Below, piece after piece: positions 1 through 5,870 of a DNA stretch of 7,755 nt. The position numbers and the translations under genes were made by a program. The DNA is from Novosphingobium sp. (lineage in GTDB: Bacteria; Pseudomonadota; Alphaproteobacteria; Sphingomonadales; Sphingomonadaceae): positions 1 to 7,755 of the forward strand of contig JADYXV010000210.1 in the NCBI GenBank assembly GCA_020853995.1, in the 5' to 3' direction. The notes below the pieces were generated by a model. That model searched no databases and was not told where the DNA came from. It was given only the letters and a program-made list of their open reading frames with translations. The stretch's first letter is position 1, and every line of letters begins with the position of its first letter.

Positions 1-1576
1 CCTTGCTTATGCGCTGGGCCGCTTTGCTGGCGTTGCTTTTGATAACATGCGCAACATCGTATTCGAACGCGTAGGCCAGGACGCCACACGGCATCTGGCC
101 GAAAACGTGTTCGCCCGCCTGCACCGCTTGTCATTGCGCTTCCACCTTGCCCGCCGCACGGGCGAGGTCACCAAGGTGATCGAACGCGGCACCAAAAGCA
201 TCGACACGATGCTCTATTTCCTGTTGTTCAACATCGCGCCGACGATCATTGAATTGACCGCCGTCATCGTGATCTTCTGGCTCAACTTCGGGCTTGGCCT
301 TGTCGGCGCAACGGTCATCGCCGTTATCGCCTATGTCTATGTAACACGCACGATCACCGAATGGCGCTCGGCCTTGCGCGAAAAGATGAACCGGCTCGAT
401 GGTCAGGCTCTATCCCGCGCCGTCGATTCCCTGCTGAATTACGAAACGGTCAAATACTTCGGCGCAGAATCGCGCGAAGAGGCGCGCTACGCCTCTGCCG
501 CCCGCGCCTATGCCGATGCTGCGGTAAAAAGCGAAAACAGCCTCGGCCTGCTCAACATTGCCCAAGCGATCATCGTCAACCTGCTGATGGCAGGTGCAAT
601 GGCGTGGACGGTTTGGGGCTGGTCGCAAGGCCGGTTGACTGTGGGCGACCTCGTCTTCGTCAACACCTACCTCACCCAGCTTTTCCGCCCGCTCGATATG
701 CTCGGCATGGTCTATCGCACGATCCGCCAAGGCCTGATCGATATGGCCGAAATGTTCCGCCTTATCGATACCCCTGTTGAAGTGGCTGATGCGCCAGGCG
801 CGCCAGCCCTCATCATCAAGCGCCCTGGCGTCACCTTCGATAATGTCGTGTTCGGCTATGACCGTGACCGCGAAATCCTCCACGGCCTTTCGTTCGAAGT
901 CCCTGCAGGCAGCCGCGTCGCTATTGTCGGCCCATCGGGCGCTGGAAAATCCACCATCGCGCGGCTTTTGTTCCGCTTTTACGATCCGTGGACTGGCCGC
1001 ATTCTGATTGATGGGCAGGATATCGCCCACGTCACCCAAGCCTCCTTGCGCGCTGCACTCGGCATCGTCCCGCAAGATTCGGTGCTGTTCAACGACACCA
1101 TCGGTTATAACATCGCCTATGGCCGCGATGGTGCCGGGCAAGCCGAAGTGGACGCCGCCGCGCGCGGTGCCTCCATCGCAGAATTCATCGCCCGCCTACC
1201 TAAGGGCTTTGACACCGAAGTGGGCGAACGCGGCCTGAAGCTTTCAGGCGGCGAAAAGCAACGCGTCGCTATTGCGCGCACCCTTGTCAAAAACCCGCCG
1301 ATCCTGCTGTTCGATGAAGCCACCAGCGCGCTCGACACCCGCACGGAACAAGACATCCTGTCCACCATGCGCGCCGTAGCGACAGACCGCACCACCCTGT
1401 CCATCGCCCACCGCCTCTCGACGATTGCCGATTCCGACACGATCCTCGTACTCGATCAAGGCCGCTTGGCCGAACAAGGCAGCCACACCGACCTGCTACG
1501 CCGCGACGGGCTCTATGCCGAAATGTGGGCACGACAGGCACAGGAAAGCGCCGACGTCAGCGAGGCAGCTGAATAA
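1..1576 (+). CDS. atm1: Atm1-family ABC exporter (glutathione conjugate/GSSG exporter), 5' end outside the window
   Basis: This is a half-transporter with a fused membrane domain and ATPase domain, acting in the inner membrane as a homodimer. The first whole codon is at 2 and the frame is open to the window edge, so the gene starts upstream; 524 residues are visible. The last part of TM2 and TM3-TM6 are followed by the ATPase: Walker A GPSGAGKST (929-955), Q-loop in VPQDSVLFND, signature LSGGEKQR (1241-1264), Walker B ILLFDEA (1301-1321) and the switch His (1409-1411). Aligned by memory to N. aromaticivorans Atm1 (608 residues), the visible part begins near residue 85. Its glutathione-site residues are present: Y195, R206, R210, N269, Q272, D316, M320 and R323, plus catalytic E523. 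The family exports oxidised glutathione and glutathione-metal conjugates, and mitochondrial relatives support cytosolic Fe-S assembly. Substrate is inferred by homology. It converges on the oxidoreductase gene. Confidence 0.95.
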   Translation, partial: LAYALGRFAGVAFDNMRNIVFERVGQDATRHLAENVFARLHRLSLRFHLARRTGEVTKVIERGTKSIDTMLYFLLFNIAPTIIELTAVIVIFWLNFGLGLVGATVIAVIAYVYVTRTITEWRSALREKMNRLDGQALSRAVDSLLNYETVKYFGAESREEARYASAARAYADAAVKSENSLGLLNIAQAIIVNLLMAGAMAWTVWGWSQGRLTVGDLVFVNTYLTQLFRPLDMLGMVYRTIRQGLIDMAEMFRLIDTPVEVADAPGAPALIIKRPGVTFDNVVFGYDRDREILHGLSFEVPAGSRVAIVGPSGAGKSTIARLLFRFYDPWTGRILIDGQDIAHVTQASLRAALGIVPQDSVLFNDTIGYNIAYGRDGAGQAEVDAAARGASIAEFIARLPKGFDTEVGERGLKLSGGEKQRVAIARTLVKNPPILLFDEATSALDTRTEQDILSTMRAVATDRTTLSIAHRLSTIADSDTILVLDQGRLAEQGSHTDLLRRDGLYAEMWARQAQESADVSEAAE

Positions 1577-1750
1577 GTTTGCGCCCGCTCCGGCGTGCTT
1601 TGCTTCGCTCCCAACAACGCAGGCGGGGACTGGGTTTGAAGTTCAGGTAAAGTGCAGCAATGCTCCAATCCCCTCCCGCGTGCGGGAGGGGCGAGACTTA
1701 TGTGTCCGCAGAAGGCGTTGGTCGCAGCGGGATGGTCATCTCCCTGCCTC
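1577..1750. other. Non-coding gap between convergent genes
   Basis: This stretch of 174 bases lies between the stop codons of atm1 (+) and the MDR oxidoreductase (-). Short open frames cross it, but none has a recognisable product or ribosome binding site. The only clear structure is the palindrome at 1670-1691. No promoter is expected, because both flanking genes read into the gap, and I see none. Confidence 0.7.
1670..1691. repeat. Perfect GC-rich palindrome, REP-like or bidirectional terminator hairpin
   Basis: The arm CCCCTCCCGC at 1670-1679 is followed by GT and then its exact reverse complement GCGGGAGGGG at 1682-1691. As RNA it would form a stem of about 8-10 bp with a tiny loop on either strand. 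It sits between two convergent genes, where a two-way transcription stop would help. No T run follows on either strand, so it is not a classical intrinsic terminator. From memory, palindromes of this CCCCTCCCGC-type sequence recur between genes in sphingomonads, so a dispersed REP-like element is the better guess. Confidence 0.6.
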
Positions 1751-2866
1751 TCAAGCACCCGGAACGATAAGATACTTCTCACCAGTGCGGCGCTTGTTGT
1801 AATCTGTCGCAGCCTCGCGACTTAAAGCTTGTTCCAAGCTTACGCGCGCGTTGTAATTGCTGGCGAAGGTTGTAGTCAGTTCGGCCACCACACGGTTGCG
1901 CATTTTCTCGACGATTTGTGGCCCCAGCTTTGCCATCCACGGGGTGAGCAGCCAGCCCGATACGTCCCAGACGAAGCCGTAATTGCGATTGAGCACAGTC
2001 GGCGACAGGTCAAGCGCGCCGTAAATGAACGCGTGCTTCGGGCTGTTCGAGCCATAGCGGCTGTAGGCAGCGCCGGAATTGGCAACCTGTTCGATCACTG
2101 TCAGGATCTGGCTGACCAGCTTGCCGCCACCAATCGCATCAAACACCATCGTGGCTTGCGTGGCCTGCACCGCCACTGTCAGGTCTTCGATGAAGCTGTC
2201 CTTCGAACTATCGACGACATGTTCCGCGCCAATGCCTTTCAGGATCGCCACTTGCGCTTCGCTGCGCACGACGTTGACGAGGGGAATGCCATCGGCCTGA
2301 CAAATCTTGACCAGCATCTGGCCCAGATTCGATGCCGCCGCCGTATGTACCAGCGCCTTATGGCCATAGTGGCGCATGGTTTCGGTAAAGCTCAATGCGG
2401 TCAACGGGTTCACGAAAGCCGAAGCGCCTTGCTCTGCCGTAATGCCATCGCCCAGCGGCAGGCACATGCGCGCATCGGCCACCGCATAAGTCGCATACAT
2501 CGCGCCGGGGAAGCAGGTGACCAGCTTGCCCAGCAGCGCCTGCGCTTCGGGCGCTTCACCGGCGGCAACAACCGTGCCTGCGCCTTCATTGCCCACCGGC
2601 ATTGCCATGCCGTGGCGCGCAGACATTGCGCGGACCGCCGGATCAGGCATGCGCGCAACGATCTTGCCGGGTGTGAACGTGGCGTTTTCAATGTCTGCCG
2701 GGCCGAACAACAAGCCAAGGTCTGACGGGTTTATCGGCGCGGCTTCCACCTGCACCACCACTTGTGTGCCGGTTGGCGCTGGCACGTCGTGATCAGCCAG
2801 TTCCACGGTAAGAGTGCCATCTGCATCAAGCCTTGATACGATTTGCTGGCCGCGAAGCTGGGTCAT
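1751..2866 (-). CDS. Zinc-less MDR-family NAD(P)H-dependent oxidoreductase (quinone/enoyl reductase-like)
   Basis: This 371-residue protein belongs to the medium-chain dehydrogenase/reductase superfamily. The N-terminal GroES-like domain carries PINPSD (residues 45-50) and NEGAG (93-97). A conserved NPLTA stretch (153-157) leads into a Rossmann domain with TAAASNLG (175-182). The usual AxxGxxG loop is altered in a way that recalls 2-enoyl thioester reductases. R201, after the second strand (VVRS), suggests NADPH. The four-Cys structural zinc lobe and the catalytic zinc ligands are absent, so it is not a zinc alcohol dehydrogenase. ATG at 2866 is chosen because a GGAGAG ribosome binding site lies 6 bases upstream and the truA stop ends 1 base before it; a start at 2959 would add 31 residues inside truA. 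It is last in the fmt-truA operon. The substrate is unknown. Confidence 0.85.
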   Translation of the reverse strand: MTQLRGQQIVSRLDADGTLTVELADHDVPAPTGTQVVVQVEAAPINPSDLGLLFGPADIENATFTPGKIVARMPDPAVRAMSARHGMAMPVGNEGAGTVVAAGEAPEAQALLGKLVTCFPGAMYATYAVADARMCLPLGDGITAEQGASAFVNPLTALSFTETMRHYGHKALVHTAAASNLGQMLVKICQADGIPLVNVVRSEAQVAILKGIGAEHVVDSSKDSFIEDLTVAVQATQATMVFDAIGGGKLVSQILTVIEQVANSGAAYSRYGSNSPKHAFIYGALDLSPTVLNRNYGFVWDVSGWLLTPWMAKLGPQIVEKMRNRVVAELTTTFASNYNARVSLEQALSREAATDYNKRRTGEKYLIVPGA

Positions 2867-2867
2867 G

Positions 2868-3620
2868 TTACTCTCCGGGATAGATTGCTTTAACGAAATA
2901 CAGTCCATCAGGTGGGGCGTTAAGTCCCAATTTGCAACGGTCTTTCGCTTCAAGGGCATCGATCAGATCATCGCGGGTCCACTGCCCCTGCCCGACCATC
3001 GCCAGACAGCCAACCATCGAACGCACCTGATGGTGCAGGAAACTGCGCGCGGCAGCCTCGATAATCACGCGCTCGCCTTCACGCCGCACGTCCAGCCGGT
3101 CCAGCGTTTTGACCGGACTGGCCGCTTGGCAATGGACCGAACGGAACGTGGTAAAATCGTGAAGCCCAATCAACGATTGCGCCGCATCGTGCATCGCATC
3201 GGCATCAAGCGGGCGGGTAATGCGCCACGCCTTGCCAACATCCAGCGTCAATTGCGCGCGGCGGTTGATGATGTGGTATTCATAAGCGCGGCCGATGCAG
3301 GAAAACCGCGCATGCCAATCCTCTGGCACTTCCACGCAATCCAGCACCGCAATGGCATGCTTGGCCATGCCGAGATGCGCATTGAGCGCGCCTGCCATAC
3401 GGAACGGATCAAACGGGCGCGAGAGGTCGAAATGCGCGCGCATGCCAAGCGCGTGGACGCCGGTGTCGGTGCGCCCCGATGCGTGGACGCGCACGTCCTC
3501 GCCGGTCACACCAAAGGCTGCTTCTTCCAGCGCTTGCTGGATCGATGGCCCGTGCGATTGGCGCTGGAAGCCTTGATAGGCAGCGCCATTCCATTCGAGA
3601 GTGAGGGCAAAGCGGGTCAT
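2868..3620 (-). CDS. truA: tRNA pseudouridine(38-40) synthase TruA
   Basis: TruA isomerises uridines 38-40 in the anticodon arm of many tRNAs to pseudouridine, in the cytoplasm. The 250-residue length is normal. The catalytic Asp is D52 in the motif GRTDTGVHA (residues 49-57). Other family marks are the RAYEYHI segment (111-117), FTTFRS (156-161), CQAASPVKT (164-172) and FLHHQVRSMVG (194-204). Two starts are possible: ATG at 3620, whose first base overlaps the fmt stop as TGATG, and GTG at 3623, one codon earlier. ATG gives the usual MTRF-like N-terminus and is preferred. The overlap with fmt implies translational coupling, and the oxidoreductase gene follows after 1 base. One small variation is F18 in GFQRQ, where many homologues have Trp. 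Confidence 0.95.
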   Translation of the reverse strand: MTRFALTLEWNGAAYQGFQRQSHGPSIQQALEEAAFGVTGEDVRVHASGRTDTGVHALGMRAHFDLSRPFDPFRMAGALNAHLGMAKHAIAVLDCVEVPEDWHARFSCIGRAYEYHIINRRAQLTLDVGKAWRITRPLDADAMHDAAQSLIGLHDFTTFRSVHCQAASPVKTLDRLDVRREGERVIIEAAARSFLHHQVRSMVGCLAMVGQGQWTRDDLIDALEAKDRCKLGLNAPPDGLYFVKAIYPGE

Positions 3621-4525
3621 CACCCCAGCATGGTCCCCGCACCAATCGCCCGGCCGCGCAACAATGAAGCAGCGTCCATTGCAGGCCTGCCTGCGCGCTG
3701 GATCATTGTCGGACGGATCGCGCCAGAACCACAGGCAATCGTCAGCGCGTCATCCAACGTCACACTCGCAGCGCCGACACCCTCGACAACATCTGCCGCC
3801 AGCACGCGATAGCGCTCACCCTCCAGTTCGAAGAAGGCGCCCGGTGCTGGGGCGAACGCGCGGATCTGGCGCTCCACCTCCACCGCCGCACGCGTAAAAT
3901 CGATGCGGCTTTCGACCTTATCGATCTTGTGGGCATACGTCACGCCCTCGTCGGGCTGGACGACTGGCGGATAGGCCGCAAGATCGGCCAGCACTTGCAC
4001 CATCAGGCCCGCGCCTGCTTCGGCCAGTTCGCTGGTCAATTCGCCCGCCGTCTTGCACGCAACCGGCGTTGCGATTTTCGCCAGCATCGGCCCGGTATCA
4101 AGCCCGCGCTCCATTTGCATGATGGTAACGCCCGTCTGCTCATCACCCGCCAGAATTGCGCGCTGCACCGGAGCCGCCCCGCGCCAGCGCGGCAGGATTG
4201 AGCCGTGGACGTTGAGGCAGCCCAGCTTCGGCGTATCCAGCACGTCTTGCGGCAGGATCAGGCCATAAGCCGCCACCACCGCGATATCGGCCTCCAGCGC
4301 CGCCAATGCGGCCTGTTCGTCCGCACCTTTCAGCGAAACCGGCGTGCGCACTTCAATGCCGTGGGCCTCCGCCGCCAATTGCACTGGCGAAGGTTGCAGC
4401 TTTTTGCCCCGGCCAGCGGGGCGTGGCGGCTGGCTATACGTGGCGACAATCTGATGCCCTACGGCGACCAGCGCGTTGAGCGTCGGCACAGCGAAATCGG
4501 GGGTTCCCATGAAGATGATGCGCAT
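3620..4525 (-). CDS. fmt: Methionyl-tRNA formyltransferase
   Basis: Fmt transfers a formyl group from 10-formyltetrahydrofolate to Met-tRNA(fMet), making the bacterial initiator. The protein has 301 residues. The N-terminal Rossmann-like domain opens with MRIIFMGTPDFA. The catalytic triad is visible as N105 and H107 in LNVHGSILPRWRGAAP and D143 in GLDTGPML. The C-terminal OB-fold domain follows (about 205-301). The start at 4525 gives the standard N-terminus; an upstream ATG at 4588 would add 21 non-conserved residues lying inside recR. Only a distant GGAAGAG is seen upstream as a possible ribosome binding site, so initiation signals are weak. It is the first gene of the leftward fmt-truA-oxidoreductase operon and is divergent from recR. 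Its functional partner def is 0.7 kb away on the other strand. Confidence 0.96.
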   Translation of the reverse strand: MRIIFMGTPDFAVPTLNALVAVGHQIVATYSQPPRPAGRGKKLQPSPVQLAAEAHGIEVRTPVSLKGADEQAALAALEADIAVVAAYGLILPQDVLDTPKLGCLNVHGSILPRWRGAAPVQRAILAGDEQTGVTIMQMERGLDTGPMLAKIATPVACKTAGELTSELAEAGAGLMVQVLADLAAYPPVVQPDEGVTYAHKIDKVESRIDFTRAAVEVERQIRAFAPAPGAFFELEGERYRVLAADVVEGVGAASVTLDDALTIACGSGAIRPTMIQRAGRPAMDAASLLRGRAIGAGTMLG

Positions 4526-4576
4526 AAGCTGGAAATGGCTCTTCCGTTTGACAGTTCCGGCCCTATCTGTGCTGCG
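4526..4576. promoter_or_regulatory. Divergent promoter region between fmt and recR
   Basis: These 51 bases separate the fmt start (leftward) from the preferred recR start (rightward), so promoters for both operons must lie here or inside the flanking 5' ends. A consensus -35 hexamer TTGACA occurs at 4548-4553 on the + strand, but no good -10 follows at 16-18 bases. If recR instead starts at ATG 4535, the gap shrinks to 9 bases. The promoter role is inferred from gene orientation; the individual elements are not resolved. Confidence 0.4.
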
Positions 4577-5173
4577 ATGGCATCGCAAGAGATCGAGGCA
4601 CTTTCAGGCGCATTGGCGCGGTTACCGGGGCTTGGGCCGCGTTCGGCGCGGCGTGCGGTGCTGTGGCTGATCAAGCGGCGCGAAACCGCGCTAGAGCAAT
4701 TACTGAACGCCCTGCGGCAAGTGCAGGAACTGCTGGTGGAATGCGATACCTGCGGCAATGTCGATACCACCAACCCCTGCGGCATTTGCGCCGATCCGCG
4801 CCGCGATGCACGATCAATCTGCGTGGTCGAGGAAGTGGCCGACTTGTGGGCGCTTGACCGCGCGCGGCTGTTTACAGGCAAATATCATGTGCTGGGCGGG
4901 CGGTTATCCGCGCTGGAAGGCGTGCGGCCAGAGGACTTGACTATCGGCAAGCTGCTCGACCGCGTGGGCCAGGGCGGCGTGGATGAAGTGGTGCTGGCGA
5001 TGAATGCCACGCTGGAGGGCCAGACCACCGCGCATTACATTGCCGAACGGCTGGAGGGCAGCCCAGTTCGTGTGACGCAACTGGCGCACGGGCTGCCGGT
5101 GGGCGGTGAACTGGATTACTTGGACGAAGGCACTTTGGCGCAAGCGTTGCGGGCGCGAAGGCCGGTGGGGTAA
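4577..5173 (+). CDS. recR: Recombination mediator protein RecR
   Basis: RecR works with RecO (and RecF) to load RecA onto SSB-coated single-stranded DNA at gaps during recombinational repair. This 198-residue protein has the full family layout. A helix-hairpin-helix (LPGLGPRSARRAVL, residues 16-29) is followed by a four-Cys zinc finger (C56, C59, C68, C71). The TOPRIM domain starts at ICVVEE (81-86) and includes NATLEGQTTA, and the C-terminal segment has the typical GLPVGGELDYLDEGTL. ATG at 4577 gives the usual MASQEIEAL start. An in-frame ATG at 4535 with a GGAA next to it would add 14 residues and cannot be excluded. No strong ribosome binding site is seen for either. def follows 54 bases downstream and is probably co-transcribed. 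Confidence 0.95.
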   Translation: MASQEIEALSGALARLPGLGPRSARRAVLWLIKRRETALEQLLNALRQVQELLVECDTCGNVDTTNPCGICADPRRDARSICVVEEVADLWALDRARLFTGKYHVLGGRLSALEGVRPEDLTIGKLLDRVGQGGVDEVVLAMNATLEGQTTAHYIAERLEGSPVRVTQLAHGLPVGGELDYLDEGTLAQALRARRPVG

Positions 5174-5227
5174 CACCCCCCAAGTCACACTCTTGCGAGT
5201 CAGCCCCATCTTCCTTATCTGGCGCTT

Positions 5228-5794
5228 ATGGCCATTCTCGAAATCCTTGAAGTTCCCGATCCGCGTTTGAAGCAGGTTTCGGTTCCCGTTGAAAAGTTCG
5301 ATGACGAACTGCGAACGCTCGTGTCCAACATGTTCGAGACGATGTACGATGCGCCCGGCATCGGGCTTGCCGCGATTCAGGTGGGCGTGCCGCTGCGTGT
5401 GCTGGTGATCGATCTTCAGCCTGATGACCTTGATGCCGAGCCGGTGGCTTGTGCGCACGATGGCCACGCCCATCACCACCAGCCCACCAAGCGCGAACCG
5501 CAAGTCTTTATCAATCCTGAAATTCTTGATCCATCCGAAGAGCAGACGCTCTATCAGGAAGGCTGCCTTTCAGTGCCTGAAATTTACGCCGATGTGGAAC
5601 GCCCCTCACGCATCCGCGCGCGCTGGCAGGACCTTGATGGCAACCACCACGAACAGGACATGGACGGGTTGATGGCCACGTGTTTGCAGCACGAAATGGA
5701 CCACCTTGAAGGCATTCTGTTCATCGACCACCTCTCACGCCTCAAACGCCAGATGGCACTGCGCAAACTGGAAAAACTGCGCAAGGTGGCTTGA
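5228..5794 (+). CDS. def: Peptide deformylase with His-rich insert
   Basis: Def removes the N-formyl group from nascent proteins, undoing the mark placed by Fmt; it is a metalloenzyme, usually Fe(II). All three motifs are present in the 188 residues: GIGLAAIQ (44-51), EGCLSVP (111-117) with metal ligand C113, and QHEMDHLEG (153-161) with ligands H154 and H158 and catalytic E155. Between the strand ending VIDLQ and the FINPEI strand there is an extra loop at about residues 65-91. It holds five His in eight positions (H77, H80, H82-H84), absent from the compact E. coli-type enzyme. I recall similar inserts in sphingomonad sequences but cannot check. No clear ribosome binding site precedes ATG 5228. 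A weak TTGCGA (5192-5197) and TTATCT (5214-5219) pair could be a promoter, though read-through from recR is simpler. Confidence 0.96.
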   Translation: MAILEILEVPDPRLKQVSVPVEKFDDELRTLVSNMFETMYDAPGIGLAAIQVGVPLRVLVIDLQPDDLDAEPVACAHDGHAHHHQPTKREPQVFINPEILDPSEEQTLYQEGCLSVPEIYADVERPSRIRARWQDLDGNHHEQDMDGLMATCLQHEMDHLEGILFIDHLSRLKRQMALRKLEKLRKVA

Positions 5795-5820
5795 GGATAA
5801 CCCGCGAAGGCTGGTTGCCA

Positions 5821-5860
5821 CGAACATGAATTGCCGTTAGGTTCATGCTTCGTTCTTTTT
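5821..5860 (+). terminator. Possible intrinsic terminator after def (bulged hairpin plus T tract)
   Basis: CGAACATGAA at 5821-5830 can pair with TTCATG at 5842-5847 and TTCG at 5849-5852, with one bulged C and an 11-base loop. TTCTTTTT follows at 5853-5860. This could end the recR-def transcript 27 bases after the def stop. The stem is only moderately GC-rich, and its right arm coincides with the GTTC repeat motif, so the symmetry may instead reflect an operator. Confidence 0.4.
5841..5855 (+). promoter_or_regulatory. Predicted LexA (SOS) box upstream of rmuC
   Basis: The sequence is GTTC (5841-5844), seven bases, then GTTC (5852-5855), an exact match to the GTTC-N7-GTTC direct repeat known as the LexA operator of alphaproteobacteria. 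It lies 15 bases before the GTG start of rmuC, where a repressor would block transcription or early elongation. Scanning the window by eye on both strands, I found no other exact match. As I recall, E. coli rmuC (yigN) has been reported in the LexA regulon. SOS control here is an inference. Confidence 0.55.
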
Positions 5861-5870
5861 AGGAACAAGC

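Noticed and set aside
410..1141. 243-codon open frame on the minus strand inside atm1
   Set aside because: It is antisense to a fully conserved exporter and its translation shows no family motif; GC-rich genes commonly leave such frames open.
1829..2725. 298-codon open frame on the plus strand
   Set aside because: It lies antisense to the MDR oxidoreductase, is rich in Arg/His/Ala as expected for a shadow frame, and has no recognisable domain.
2814..3812. 332-codon open frame on the plus strand
   Set aside because: It runs antisense across truA and into fmt, both of which show clear catalytic motifs on the other strand.
4548..4553. TTGACA as a firm recR promoter
   Set aside because: No acceptable -10 hexamer lies 15-19 bases downstream, so it is mentioned only within the divergent region.
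4205..4576. Long N-terminal extension of recR back to 4205
   Set aside because: This part lies antisense to fmt and would double the size of RecR; the normal 198-residue protein starts at 4577.
4904..5503. 199-codon minus-strand frame across recR and def
   Set aside because: It spans two conserved genes and the gap between them on the opposite strand, with no motif or ribosome binding site.
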